Source: Collinsella aerofaciens (GTDB lineage: Bacteria > Actinomycetota > Coriobacteriia > Coriobacteriales > Coriobacteriaceae). Taken from it: a stretch of DNA of 64,000 bases. Numbering within the stretch: the stretch's first letter is position 1; each line of letters opens with the position of its first letter. Where the stretch lies: the NCBI GenBank assembly GCA_008680965.1, contig NAKE01000001.1, positions 1,364,001 to 1,428,000 of the forward strand. The letters are read 5' to 3'. Positions 1 through 8,403 of this stretch are shown here, in pieces. The notes beneath the pieces were generated by a model. That model was not told the origin of the DNA. It worked only from the letters and a program-made list of their open reading frames with translations, and did not search any database. The position numbers were made by a program, and so were the translations under genes.

Positions 1-1430
1 AACAGACTGCCGAGTCGCTGCAGTCCACCTTGCTTGAGTTTGGCCGTAGCGCCCGCGTCGTCGGCTGGATTGCCGGCCCCACGGTCACGACCTTTAAGCT
101 GCAGCCCGGTGAGGGCGAGCGCGTGAGTAAGATCTCGAGCCTCGAGGACGATATCGCGCTTTCGCTTGCCGCCCAGTCGGTGCGCATTTTTGCGCCGATT
201 CCCGGCACCTCGCTTGTGGGTATCGAGATCCCCAATCGCAAGCGTCAGAACGTCAACCTGGGCGACGTGCTTCCCTATGTGAAGGGCGGTCCGCTCGAGC
301 TTGCCATCGGTCGCGATGCCGAGGGCACGCCGGTTGTCGCCGACCTCGCCAAGATGCCCCATCTGCTGATCGCCGGCACCACCGGTTCGGGTAAGTCGGT
401 CATGATCAACTCCATCATCACGACCTTGCTCATGCGCGCCCTTCCCGAGGACGTTCGCCTTATCATGGTCGACCCCAAGCGCGTCGAGCTTGCGGGCTAT
501 AACGGCCTGCCGCATCTCTATGTGCCCGTGGTGACCGAGCCCAAGCAGGCTGCCAGTGCGCTGCAGTGGGCCGTGTCCGAGATGGAGCGTCGCCTGAAGG
601 TCTTCGAGCGCCTCAACGTTCGCAAGATTTCGACCTATAACGAAAAGCAGGCTGCCGGCGAGTTCGAGCATTACGATAACCCGCCGCAAAAGATGCCCTA
701 TCTGGTCATCATCATCGACGAGCTTTCGGACCTGATGATGGTAGCCGGCAAGGATGTCGAGGCCTCGATCGTCCGTATCGCCCAGCTGGGCCGTGCCGCC
801 GGTATTCACCTTATCGTGGCTACGCAGCGCCCCAGCTCCAACGTGGTGACGGGCCTTATCAAGGCCAACATCACCAATCGTATTGCCTTTAACGTGGCTA
901 CGGGCATCGATTCCCGCGTCATTATCGACCAGATGGGCGCCGAAAAGCTTACTGGTTTGGGCGACATGCTGTTCTCCAAAGTCGACTGGGGTAAGCCCCG
1001 CCGTATCCAGGGCTGCTTTGTTTCGGACGACGAGATCAACGAGATCGTCGAGTTCGTTAAGTCGCAAAGCGAGCCCGACTACCATGAGGAGATTCTCTCT
1101 GCCGTGGCGCCCGCTTCCATGTCCATGGCTGGTGGCGGCATTGTTCGCACGGGCGTTGCCGAACCGCAAGATGACGACCCGCTTATCTGGGAGGCCGCCC
1201 ATATTGTGGTGGAATCGCAGCTGGGCTCCACATCTGGGCTGCAACGCCGCCTCAAGGTTGGCTATGCGCGCGCCGGGCGTATTATGGACATGCTGGAAGA
1301 AAAGGGTGTCGTCGGCCCGCCCGATGGTTCCAAGCCGCGCGAGGTCCTGCTGGACGAGGAGGGGCTCGCCGCGTTGGAGTCTGTCGACGCCGAGATGGCA
1401 CGTGAAGATCGTGAGTTTGGAGGATTCTGA
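1..1430 (+). CDS. ftsK: DNA translocase FtsK, C-terminal part (cut by window start)
   Basis: FtsK/SpoIIIE motor that pumps DNA through the closing septum and helps resolve chromosome dimers. The frame is already open at base 3, so the membrane and linker regions lie outside the window. Visible are the Walker A motif GTTGSGKSV (near base 380), Walker B LVIIIDELSDL (near 705), the ATQRPS segment near 820, and a C-terminal winged-helix gamma domain (from about base 1180, LIWEAAHIVVESQ...) that reads oriented DNA motifs. The stop codon overlaps the next ATG by one base (TGATG), which suggests translational coupling. Only the 5' end is uncertain. Confidence 0.96.
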   Translation, partial: QTAESLQSTLLEFGRSARVVGWIAGPTVTTFKLQPGEGERVSKISSLEDDIALSLAAQSVRIFAPIPGTSLVGIEIPNRKRQNVNLGDVLPYVKGGPLELAIGRDAEGTPVVADLAKMPHLLIAGTTGSGKSVMINSIITTLLMRALPEDVRLIMVDPKRVELAGYNGLPHLYVPVVTEPKQAASALQWAVSEMERRLKVFERLNVRKISTYNEKQAAGEFEHYDNPPQKMPYLVIIIDELSDLMMVAGKDVEASIVRIAQLGRAAGIHLIVATQRPSSNVVTGLIKANITNRIAFNVATGIDSRVIIDQMGAEKLTGLGDMLFSKVDWGKPRRIQGCFVSDDEINEIVEFVKSQSEPDYHEEILSAVAPASMSMAGGGIVRTGVAEPQDDDPLIWEAAHIVVESQLGSTSGLQRRLKVGYARAGRIMDMLEEKGVVGPPDGSKPREVLLDEEGLAALESVDAEMAREDREFGGF

Positions 1431-2944
1431 TGGCTGCACGCTTTGGTGACATGCTGCTCGAGCAGCGTCGCCGGATGGGCCTTTCCATCCAGCAGGTCGC
1501 CAACACCATCAAAATCAGGCCGCAGATCATCGAGTTTTTCGAGACCGGTAACTTTGCATCGATGCCTCCGCGCGGCTATGCGCAGGGCATGATTTCGAGC
1601 TATGCTCGCTTTTTGGGGCTTAACCCGCGCGAGGTCGTCAACGCTTATTTTGATGACCTCATGGCATATGAACGCGAGACCTCGCAGCAGGGCGGTCGTT
1701 TTCAGGATGCTGCCGGCTACGTTAACTCGCGTTCGTCGGTCGATAACGGACGCTTTCTGATGGTTCAGGGTGGTCGCTCGACGCGGTACGGCCAGCGCCC
1801 TCCGCAGGCGGGCTATATCACCGAGACGGGCTCCAGCGAGGAGATTCGTTCTCAGCGAGATCGCTTTCGCAGTACGCCCATGCCGGATGATCGTGCGCTT
1901 CCCGCCGCTCGCGGGTTGAGTCGCGATCCCCGCGCCGGTTACGGCGACGGTGGCTACTCCGGTCGTGGTTATCGCGGAGTTTCTGCCGGGCGTTCCCACG
2001 GTGGATATGCCGACGCCGATACCACGCAGGTGACGCCGCGCCTCCGTTCTCAATCGCAGCCTTACGGGCAACGCTCTTCGGCGCCTCGCTCTGGCCAGCG
2101 TGGCTATCAGAACCGTGGCGAGCTTGCGCCGCGTTCGGGTCAGCGCGGCTCGCAGAGCCAAGGCGGATATCGTGGTCGTCCCGATAGCAGTCGCGGCCGT
2201 ATGCCGCAGGTAAACGGTCGCGGTGGCTCTAATCGCGGACGCGGCGGTGGACGTGCCCCCCAGAACAATGGACTCGATCCGCGCATCATCTACGCCGGCA
2301 TCGGTGCCGTGGCGCTTTTGTTGATTCTGCTCATCGTGGTCCTCCTGCGTGGCTGCGGCTCTTCTGCACCCGAGTCGACGCCCGAGACGCCCGCGGCCAC
2401 CAAGACGACGACCAAGAAGTCTTCCAAGACGACCGAATCTGTTGACGAGGATGAAGGCATCGACGAGGCGACGGATTCTGCCGATTCCGATGCCGCCAAG
2501 GCGAACGCGAAAAAGAAAGAGGACGAGGTTATCAAGGTCAAGGTCTCCGTTGCCAAGGGCAAGACCGCCTGGATCGAGGTCAAGGTCGACGGTAAATCGG
2601 TCTTTGGCGCCCAGGCAACCGGTCCCTTTGAGCAGGAGTACACGCCCGAGTCCTCGATCGAGATCACCACGTCCAAGCCCTCCGATGTCACGGTTACCAA
2701 GAACGGTGAAAAGGTTCGCTACGACACCAAGACATCGGGCGTGGCGCGCGTGACCATTACCGTTCCCAAGAAGGAGACCACTGACTCCGAAGACGGTGAG
2801 AGTGCCGACGGCACCGATACCGCCGACGGCACCGACGCCCAGTCTACCGACGGCACCGACGCCCAATCTACCGACGGTACCGACACGGCATCCGACGGCC
2901 AGACTGCAAACGATTCAGATGACTATTCGTACGACAGCTACTAA
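1430..2944 (+). CDS. RodZ-like helix-turn-helix membrane protein
   Basis: 504-residue bitopic protein. Residues 1-80 form an HTH_25 domain typical of RodZ (start MAARFGDMLLEQRRRMGLSI). Residues 85-280 are a Gly/Arg/Ser/Gln-rich cytoplasmic linker. One membrane segment lies at about 284-306 (IIYAGIGAVALLLILLIVVL). An extracytoplasmic DUF4115-like beta domain follows (about 365-450), and the tail is Asp/Thr/Ser-rich with repeated DGTDAQST units. RodZ connects the MreB-directed elongation machinery with the envelope. The linker and tail are much longer than in rod-shaped model bacteria. Fold assignment is firm; an MreB-linked role is inferred from the family. Confidence 0.82.
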   Translation: MAARFGDMLLEQRRRMGLSIQQVANTIKIRPQIIEFFETGNFASMPPRGYAQGMISSYARFLGLNPREVVNAYFDDLMAYERETSQQGGRFQDAAGYVNSRSSVDNGRFLMVQGGRSTRYGQRPPQAGYITETGSSEEIRSQRDRFRSTPMPDDRALPAARGLSRDPRAGYGDGGYSGRGYRGVSAGRSHGGYADADTTQVTPRLRSQSQPYGQRSSAPRSGQRGYQNRGELAPRSGQRGSQSQGGYRGRPDSSRGRMPQVNGRGGSNRGRGGGRAPQNNGLDPRIIYAGIGAVALLLILLIVVLLRGCGSSAPESTPETPAATKTTTKKSSKTTESVDEDEGIDEATDSADSDAAKANAKKKEDEVIKVKVSVAKGKTAWIEVKVDGKSVFGAQATGPFEQEYTPESSIEITTSKPSDVTVTKNGEKVRYDTKTSGVARVTITVPKKETTDSEDGESADGTDTADGTDAQSTDGTDAQSTDGTDTASDGQTANDSDDYSYDSY

Positions 2945-2970
2945 GGCTCCCCGTACCGAAAGGAAGAACC

Positions 2971-3468
2971 ATGGCTAAAGATTCCAGCTTCGACGTTGTG
3001 TCCGAGGTCAATATGCAGGAGGTCGATAACGCCTTCCAACAGACCACCCGCGAGATCTCTCAGCGCTATGACCTCAAGGACTCCGGCGCCACCATCGAGC
3101 TTTCGAAGGGCGACAAGCTCTTTACGATCAATGCCCCGGCCGATTTTGTCTCCAAGCAGATCATTGACGTGCTGAGCTCTAAGCTCATCAAGCGCGGCAT
3201 CGATCTTAAGGCTGTCTCTTGGGACGCGTCGCAGGCGGCTTCGGGCGGTACCGTGCGCGTGCTCGGCCATATCGTCGAGGGCATTGACCAGGCGACCGCC
3301 AAGAAGATCAATAAGGACATCAAGGATCAAAAGCTCAAGGTCAAGGTGACCATCGAGGCCGATAAACTGCGCGTTACCTCGGCCTCTAAGGATGCGCTTC
3401 AGACGGTGATCCAGTTCCTGCGCGACCAGGACTACGGCCAGCCGCTGCAGTTCACCAACTACCGCTAA
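2971..3468 (+). CDS. yajQ: YajQ family nucleotide-binding protein
   Basis: 165 residues, the normal length of the YajQ/UPF0234 family, with two ferredoxin-like halves and the typical start DSSFDVVSEVNMQEV. Family members bind nucleotides or RNA, and in some species cyclic di-GMP, in the cytoplasm. The ATG has a good Shine-Dalgarno sequence (AGGAAG, 4-5 bases upstream). It lies between the rodZ-like gene and rimO with gaps under 30 bases and is probably co-transcribed. Its role in this organism cannot be read from sequence. Confidence 0.93.
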   Translation: MAKDSSFDVVSEVNMQEVDNAFQQTTREISQRYDLKDSGATIELSKGDKLFTINAPADFVSKQIIDVLSSKLIKRGIDLKAVSWDASQAASGGTVRVLGHIVEGIDQATAKKINKDIKDQKLKVKVTIEADKLRVTSASKDALQTVIQFLRDQDYGQPLQFTNYR

Positions 3469-3495
3469 TAACATTCGAAAGGACCGCTCTCCAAC

Positions 3496-4845
3496 ATGGA
3501 TACACCTTTGGGCTCCGTGCTCTACATCACCCTCGGGTGCGCTAAGAACGAGGTTGACACCGACCGCATGCGTTCTCTTTTGACCGCTGCGGGCTACGAG
3601 GAGGCATTCGACCCGCAGGATGCCGATATCGCCATCGTCAATACATGCTCGTTCCTCGCCTCCGCAACGTCCGAGAGCATCGAGACCACGCTCGAGCTCG
3701 CCAATGAGGTGCAGGACGGCGTTCGCGCCTGCCCCATCGTCATGTGCGGCTGTGTGCCGTCGCGCTATGGCGATGACCTGCCTGACGAGCTGCCTGAGGT
3801 CGCTGCCTTTGTGAAGGCCGACGAGGAGGACGGCATCGTGGCGGTCATCGATGGCGTGCTGGGTTTCGAACGTGAGATCGCGGCCTATATCCCGCAGGTC
3901 AAGCGTACCGTCGAGGGCGCTGTTGCCTACGTCAAGATTTCCGATGGCTGCAATCGTTTTTGCAGCTTCTGCATGATCCCCTACATTCGCGGTCGCTATC
4001 ATTCGCGCAATGCCGAGAGCATTATCTCCGAGGTGCGCGACCTGGTTGCCGGCGGTGTGCGCGAGATCGTGCTGATCGGCCAGGACACGGGCATTTGGGG
4101 CACCGACTTTGCCGACGAGGACTTCGCCGAGGGCTCGCCGCGCAATCTGGCGCAGCTGCTGCGTGCCGTCGCCGAGGCTGTGCGCCCGCATAACGTCTGG
4201 GTCCGCGTGCTCTATCTGCAGCCCGAGGGCATGACCGACGAGCTTATCGAGACGATTCGCGATACGCCCGAGGTACTGCCCTATATCGATATCCCCGTAC
4301 AGCACTGCGATGCGCGCATCCTCAAGGCCATGCGTCGCTCCGGTTCGCGCCAGGAGCTCGAGGATCTGTTCCGCGACCTTCGCGAGCGCATCCCCGGTAT
4401 TGTGATTCGCTCCACGGCCATGGTCGGCTTCCCGACCGAGACCGACGACGAGTTTCGCGATCTTATCGACTTTATGGACACCGTCGGCTTTGACTACACG
4501 AGCGTCTTTGCCTACTCGCGTGAGGAGGGCAGCCTGGCCGCCAAGATGGAGGGCCAGGTCGATGAGGAGGTCAAGCTCGAGCGTGCCCAGGAGGCCATGG
4601 ATCTGGCCGAGTCGCTCGGTTTTGCCGCCACGGCGGCCCATGTGGGCGAGCGCGCACAGGTGATCGTCGATGGCATCGAAGAGACTGAGGACGGCGCCGA
4701 GCTGATCGGTCACGCCTGGTTCCAGGCGCCCGATTCCGATGGCGCGGTGCATCTGGACGCCAGCGAGGCGTCCGTGGGCGATATTCTGACCGTCGAGTTT
4801 ACCGATAGCTTCTGCTATGAGCTTATCGGTCATGTTGTGGAGTAG
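3496..4845 (+). CDS. rimO: Ribosomal protein S12 methylthiotransferase RimO
   Basis: 449-residue radical-SAM enzyme that methylthiolates the conserved aspartate of ribosomal protein S12. An N-terminal UPF0004 domain contributes three cluster cysteines (within TLGCAKNEVD, NTCSF and MCGC). The radical-SAM CxxxCxxC is in GCNRFCSFCMIPYIRG (about residues 153-168), and a TRAM domain ends the protein. The first motif CAKNEVDTD is typical of RimO rather than MiaB. MiaB is encoded separately at 11499. pgsA follows after 9 bases. Confidence 0.95.
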   Translation: MDTPLGSVLYITLGCAKNEVDTDRMRSLLTAAGYEEAFDPQDADIAIVNTCSFLASATSESIETTLELANEVQDGVRACPIVMCGCVPSRYGDDLPDELPEVAAFVKADEEDGIVAVIDGVLGFEREIAAYIPQVKRTVEGAVAYVKISDGCNRFCSFCMIPYIRGRYHSRNAESIISEVRDLVAGGVREIVLIGQDTGIWGTDFADEDFAEGSPRNLAQLLRAVAEAVRPHNVWVRVLYLQPEGMTDELIETIRDTPEVLPYIDIPVQHCDARILKAMRRSGSRQELEDLFRDLRERIPGIVIRSTAMVGFPTETDDEFRDLIDFMDTVGFDYTSVFAYSREEGSLAAKMEGQVDEEVKLERAQEAMDLAESLGFAATAAHVGERAQVIVDGIEETEDGAELIGHAWFQAPDSDGAVHLDASEASVGDILTVEFTDSFCYELIGHVVE

Positions 4846-4854
4846 GAGAGCGTC

Positions 4855-5493
4855 GTGGCAAACGAGAGCAATAAGGAACTGACGAGTGTTTGGACGCCCG
4901 CCAACATCGTGACGTGCGTTCGCATCGTCTTTATCCCGGTGTTCATGATCGTCTCGGCCCTGTCTCACGCATGCGTTGCCGGTACGGACTGGAGCACCTT
5001 CGACGGCCCGCTCGCCGCCGCTGCCTTCATTTTGTATGTGATCCTGTCGTGCACCGATAAGGTCGACGGCTATCTGGCGCGCTCGCGCAACGAGATCACC
5101 GATTTCGGCAAGTTCTTGGACCCCATCGCCGACAAGCTGCTGGTGTTCTCGGCCCTGCTGCTGTTCCTGGATTTTGGCGCGGTGACCGTGTGGTCCGTGT
5201 TCATTATCCTGTTTCGTGAGCTGTTGGTGAGCGCCCTTCGTATGGTCGCAAGTGCTGCCGGTGTGGTCGTTGCCGCCGATAAGCTCGGCAAGTACAAGAC
5301 GGCGACCACGATGGTCTCCATCTGCGGCTATCTGTGCGTCTTTGCGATGGCCGGTCTTCAGCTGGGGCCGGTGTCGCTGCTGCTCGGTGTCTATTCGGTG
5401 TCGCGCTTCCTGTACGTCATCGCCGTGATTTTGACCATTGTCTCGGGTGCCCAGTACTTCTGGAACTGCCGTAAGATCGTCTTTTCGGTCTAG
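4855..5493 (+). CDS. pgsA: CDP-diacylglycerol-glycerol-3-phosphate 3-phosphatidyltransferase
   Basis: 212-residue multi-spanning enzyme that makes phosphatidylglycerol phosphate from CDP-diacylglycerol and glycerol-3-phosphate. The CDP-alcohol phosphatidyltransferase signature D-x2-DG-x2-AR-x8-G-x3-D-x3-D is complete (DKVDGYLAR...GKFLDPIADK, about residues 63-89). The start is GTG with GGAGAG just upstream. A second, divergent family member lies at 25847-26551; this copy is the better candidate for the true PgsA. Confidence 0.92.
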   Translation: MANESNKELTSVWTPANIVTCVRIVFIPVFMIVSALSHACVAGTDWSTFDGPLAAAAFILYVILSCTDKVDGYLARSRNEITDFGKFLDPIADKLLVFSALLLFLDFGAVTVWSVFIILFRELLVSALRMVASAAGVVVAADKLGKYKTATTMVSICGYLCVFAMAGLQLGPVSLLLGVYSVSRFLYVIAVILTIVSGAQYFWNCRKIVFSV

Positions 5494-5505
5494 GTCCTGG
5501 TGGGT

Positions 5506-6036
5506 ATGACGGAGTCTTATTTGCAGATCGCCGCAAACAACGAGGACTTGGCGCGCGATCTTGTCGAGCACGCGAGTGCCCGTGGTGTGACGGTGTCGAC
5601 GGCGGAGTCGCTGACGGCGGGCATGATCGCCTCGACGATTGCCGATATCCCGGGTGCCTCGGCGGTGCTTCGTGGCGGTGCGGTGACCTACTGCGATGAG
5701 ATCAAACATCGCGTGCTCGGCGTCGAGCAGGAAACGCTCGATCGGTTTAGTGCCGTGTCGCATCAGACGGCGCGCGAGATGGCCGCGGGCTCGCTTGAAC
5801 TCTATCAGAGCGATATTGCCGTAAGCGCAACGGGCTACGCTGGGCCCGGTGGCGGCACCGAGCAAGACCCTGCCGGCACGTTCTATATTGGCTGGGCGTA
5901 TCGTGCGGCCGATGGGGGAGCGCCGGTTGTCGAGTCTGCACGTTGCCATTATGAGGGCGATCGGTCGTGCGTTCGGGCCTATGCGGTCGCGGAGGCTTTG
6001 GAGTGCATTGTCCGCGTGCTCAATTCTATGGAATAG
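5506..6036 (+). CDS. pncC: CinA C-terminal domain protein, nicotinamide-nucleotide amidase
   Basis: About 176 residues: a stand-alone CinA C-terminal domain of the PncC type, which deamidates nicotinamide mononucleotide to nicotinate mononucleotide in pyridine-nucleotide salvage. Typical motifs are STAESLTAGMIAS, GGAVTYCDEIKH and SATGYAGPGGG. The N-terminal COG1058 domain of full CinA is absent. ATG 5506 has GGTGG six bases upstream and is preferred over an in-frame GTG at 5500. cinA-recA linkage is common in Gram-positives. A 10-bp hairpin follows the stop. Confidence 0.9.
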   Translation: MTESYLQIAANNEDLARDLVEHASARGVTVSTAESLTAGMIASTIADIPGASAVLRGGAVTYCDEIKHRVLGVEQETLDRFSAVSHQTAREMAAGSLELYQSDIAVSATGYAGPGGGTEQDPAGTFYIGWAYRAADGGAPVVESARCHYEGDRSCVRAYAVAEALECIVRVLNSME

Positions 6037-6043
6037 ACGTGGT

Positions 6044-6067
6044 TTAAGGGGCCTTAGGGCCCCTTAA
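6044..6067 (+). terminator. Hairpin after pncC
   Basis: Perfect 10-bp stem (TTAAGGGGCC with its complement) around a TTAG loop, eight bases after the pncC stop. The following T-run is weak (TTGTGG), so termination may be partial. It separates the upstream operon from recA, which has its own promoter. Confidence 0.7.
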
Positions 6068-6234
6068 TTGTGGAGATAGGGACCTTTGACGGTATTGGTG
6101 TTTGCGCTGGTATATGGCCTAAATTTGTTCGAGCGGTCGTATTTGTGATTGGCACGGTCAAGCGTTTGGTCGGTGATTGGTCGGCGTTTGGTCGGGTTTT
6201 GGAATGTACGGGTGCATATGATGAATCTGAACGG

Positions 6235-6263
6235 TTGACCACGAACAGCCGTTCGTTTATTAT
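6235..6263 (+). promoter_or_regulatory. recA promoter with LexA box
   Basis: A -35-like TTGACC (6235-6240) and -10-like TATTAT (6258-6263) are 17 bases apart. The spacer holds CGAACAGCCGTTCG (6242-6255), matching the Gram-positive LexA consensus CGAACRNRYGTTYG at 13 of 14 positions. LexA binding here would occlude RNA polymerase, so recA is expected to be SOS-induced. Confidence 0.82.
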
Positions 6264-6293
6264 CGTTTCAGGTTGTTAAGAGGAGGGCTATTC

Positions 6294-7442
6294 ATGGCCA
6301 AGAATTCAGGTCCCGTACGTACCGTTCATGCACGCACGACGGGTAAAGAGCGCGATGAGATGATCGCCACCACCAAGGCCGAGATCGAGAAGAAGTTCGG
6401 CCAGGGCTCTATCATGAGGTATGGCGACGGCGGTCCCGAGCTCGAGGTCGAGGCTATTCCGACGGGCTCTCTGGCGCTCGATGCCGCCTTGGGTATCGGC
6501 GGCGTGCCGCGCGGCCGTATCGTCGAGATTTATGGCCCCGAGTCCTCCGGTAAGACGACGCTTTCGCTCGAGATCCTTGCAGAAGCACAGGCCATGGGCG
6601 GCGTCGTTGCATTTATCGATGCCGAGCACGCGCTTGATCCCACCTATGCCGCGCGCATCGGTGTTGATATCGATGAGGTCCTCATTTCCCAGCCCGATAC
6701 GGGCGAGCAGGCGCTCGAGATCGTCGATATGCTTGTGCGCTCAGGTGCCATCGACGCCATCGTCGTCGACTCTGTTGCCGCCTTGACTCCACGTGCCGAG
6801 ATCGAGGGCGAGATCGGTGACACGACGGTGGGTCTGCAGGCTCGCTTGATGAGCCAGGCACTCCGCAAGCTCGCCGGCTCGCTTGCCAAGTCCAACACGA
6901 CCTGCATCTTCATTAACCAGCTGCGCGAGAAGATCGGCGTCATGTTCGGCAACCCCGAGACCACCACGGGAGGCCGCGCGCTCAAGTTCTTCTCTTCCGT
7001 GCGAATCGATATTCGCAAAATCGATACCATCAAGCTCAAGGACGAGGTTATCGGCAATCGCGTTCGTGCCAAGGTCGTTAAGAACAAGGTGGCGGCTCCG
7101 TTCCGTTCGGCCGAGTTTGACATCATGTACGGCACCGGCATCTCCAAAGAGGGCTCGATTCTGGATATGGCCGTCGAGTGCGGCATCTGTAAAAAGATGG
7201 GGTCCTGGTTTGCCTATGGCGAGGACAAGCTCGGCAACGGTCGCGAGGCCGCCAAGACGTTCCTGCGCGAGCATCCCGATTGCGCTGACGAGATCGAGCA
7301 CAAGGTTCGCCTTGCCTGCGGCCTTGAGTATGACGACGATGCCCCCTCCGAGGTTGAGTTGACCGACCAGCCCGCCCCCGAGGAGTTTGATGAGCTGTAC
7401 GCCATCGATGGCTCCGCAATGCTCGACGATGACGACGAGTAG
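6294..7442 (+). CDS. recA: Recombinase RecA
   Basis: 382 residues. Forms the ATP-dependent filament for strand exchange and stimulates LexA self-cleavage. Walker A is GPESSGKTTL (about residues 77-86). The DNA-binding loop region GGRALKFFSSVRI and an acidic C-terminus (DDDDE) are present. The ATG at 6294 follows AGAGGAGG by about seven bases and gives the usual N-terminus; an upstream ATG at 6273 lacks such a site. recX follows after 11 bases. Regulation by LexA is indicated by the box in the promoter. Confidence 0.97.
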   Translation: MAKNSGPVRTVHARTTGKERDEMIATTKAEIEKKFGQGSIMRYGDGGPELEVEAIPTGSLALDAALGIGGVPRGRIVEIYGPESSGKTTLSLEILAEAQAMGGVVAFIDAEHALDPTYAARIGVDIDEVLISQPDTGEQALEIVDMLVRSGAIDAIVVDSVAALTPRAEIEGEIGDTTVGLQARLMSQALRKLAGSLAKSNTTCIFINQLREKIGVMFGNPETTTGGRALKFFSSVRIDIRKIDTIKLKDEVIGNRVRAKVVKNKVAAPFRSAEFDIMYGTGISKEGSILDMAVECGICKKMGSWFAYGEDKLGNGREAAKTFLREHPDCADEIEHKVRLACGLEYDDDAPSEVELTDQPAPEEFDELYAIDGSAMLDDDDE

Positions 7443-7453
7443 CGGATGCCGAC

Positions 7454-8146
7454 ATGTCGTATACGGTGACCGAGGCTACGGTCGTCTTTCCCGATAAGAA
7501 AGCGGCCTCCTCGTTCTCGAGCGGTTATGCGTCTAAAAAGCCCTGCGCGCATATCGATTGCGATCTTGAGGGCGGTTACGAACGTTCCATTTGGATTCCC
7601 GTGCGCGTGGCGCGCCTGTACGTTAAGAACCGCCCCGATCTTCCCTGTGCTTGGGATGACTTTCGCGAGGCGGTGCAGCTTATCGAACGCAAATGTGCAC
7701 TCACCATGGTGACCGAGATGCTTTCGCGTCGCGATCATGCCACGGGCGAGGTACGGGATAAGTTGGCTCGCTATGGCTTTCGACAGCCTGCGATCGATTT
7801 TGCCGTTGCTCGAGCGACTGAGTATCGATTTTTGGACGAGAACCGTTTTTGCTCGTACTTTATCGAAGAGCGCAAACGTCGCGGCTGGGGACAGCGCAAG
7901 ATCGAGGTTGAGCTCAAGCGTCGTCATGTCGTGCTTGACGATATCCCCGGCTATCCCGAGGCGTATTTTACCGTGGATGACGACTTGACTCGTGCATCGG
8001 CCTTGCTCGCTAAACGTCGCATTCCCGAGGCGCGTGCATTCGAAAAGCTCGTCAGGTTTTTGATGGGTAAAGGCTTCTCGTATCGCATCGCCGCCGATGC
8101 CGTTAAGGCACGTCTCGATGCCTTAAGCGAGGAGTGTGCCGTGTAA
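7454..8146 (+). CDS. recX: RecX family regulator of RecA
   Basis: 230 residues. RecX binds the RecA filament and limits its activity. The three-helix RecX repeats are visible, for example MLSRRDHATGEVRDKL, FLDENRFCSYFIEERKRR and ARAFEKLVRFLMGKGF. About 70 N-terminal residues precede the RecX core and are typical of longer Gram-positive RecX proteins. It sits 11 bases after recA, so it should share the SOS promoter. The Shine-Dalgarno sequence is weak, consistent with low or coupled expression. Confidence 0.9.
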   Translation: MSYTVTEATVVFPDKKAASSFSSGYASKKPCAHIDCDLEGGYERSIWIPVRVARLYVKNRPDLPCAWDDFREAVQLIERKCALTMVTEMLSRRDHATGEVRDKLARYGFRQPAIDFAVARATEYRFLDENRFCSYFIEERKRRGWGQRKIEVELKRRHVVLDDIPGYPEAYFTVDDDLTRASALLAKRRIPEARAFEKLVRFLMGKGFSYRIAADAVKARLDALSEECAV

Positions 8147-8403
8147 ACGTGCACGTGTTACGCCCTTGCCGTTCACCGCTCGATTGGCGCCGTGCCGGGT
8201 GCGTTTATTTGACAGTTGTTGCGGTTCAACGTAGGATAAATACCGTCATTTGCTTTGTGATATGTGCTCATCTGTGATGAGTTTGTTTATATGTTTATCT
8301 GTATCCGACCCGCATAAGCTGCGCCCATATTACTCAAATGTCGCGAGCCGTTCGTAAGGACGGTTCGCTTTGCTGTGTAACGAATCCATAAAAAGGAGTG
8401 AGC
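8147..8403 (+). other. recX-rny intergenic leader with hairpin
   Basis: About 250 bases without a convincing gene. A 9-bp stem with one G-T pair (8343-8351 with 8360-8368) is followed by a short T run and lies 35 bases before the RNase Y start. It could terminate recAX transcripts or act in the rny leader. The AT-richer stretch 8200-8300 probably holds the rny promoter, but no clear -35/-10 pair stands out. Confidence 0.45.

Noticed and set aside
1262..2866. Leftward 534-codon frame over the rodZ-like gene
   Set aside because: Low-complexity Arg/Gly/Leu sequence, antisense to a gene with recognisable HTH and membrane helix.
2941..5949. Leftward open frame of about 1000 codons
   Set aside because: It is antisense to yajQ, rimO, pgsA and pncC, which all have clear families. 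High GC codon bias opens antisense frames; the translation is His/Arg/Gly-rich and has no domain.
8343..8368. LexA box before rny (CCGTTCG...CGGTTCGC)
   Set aside because: The spacing and symmetry do not match CGAACRNRYGTTYG; it is better explained as a hairpin.
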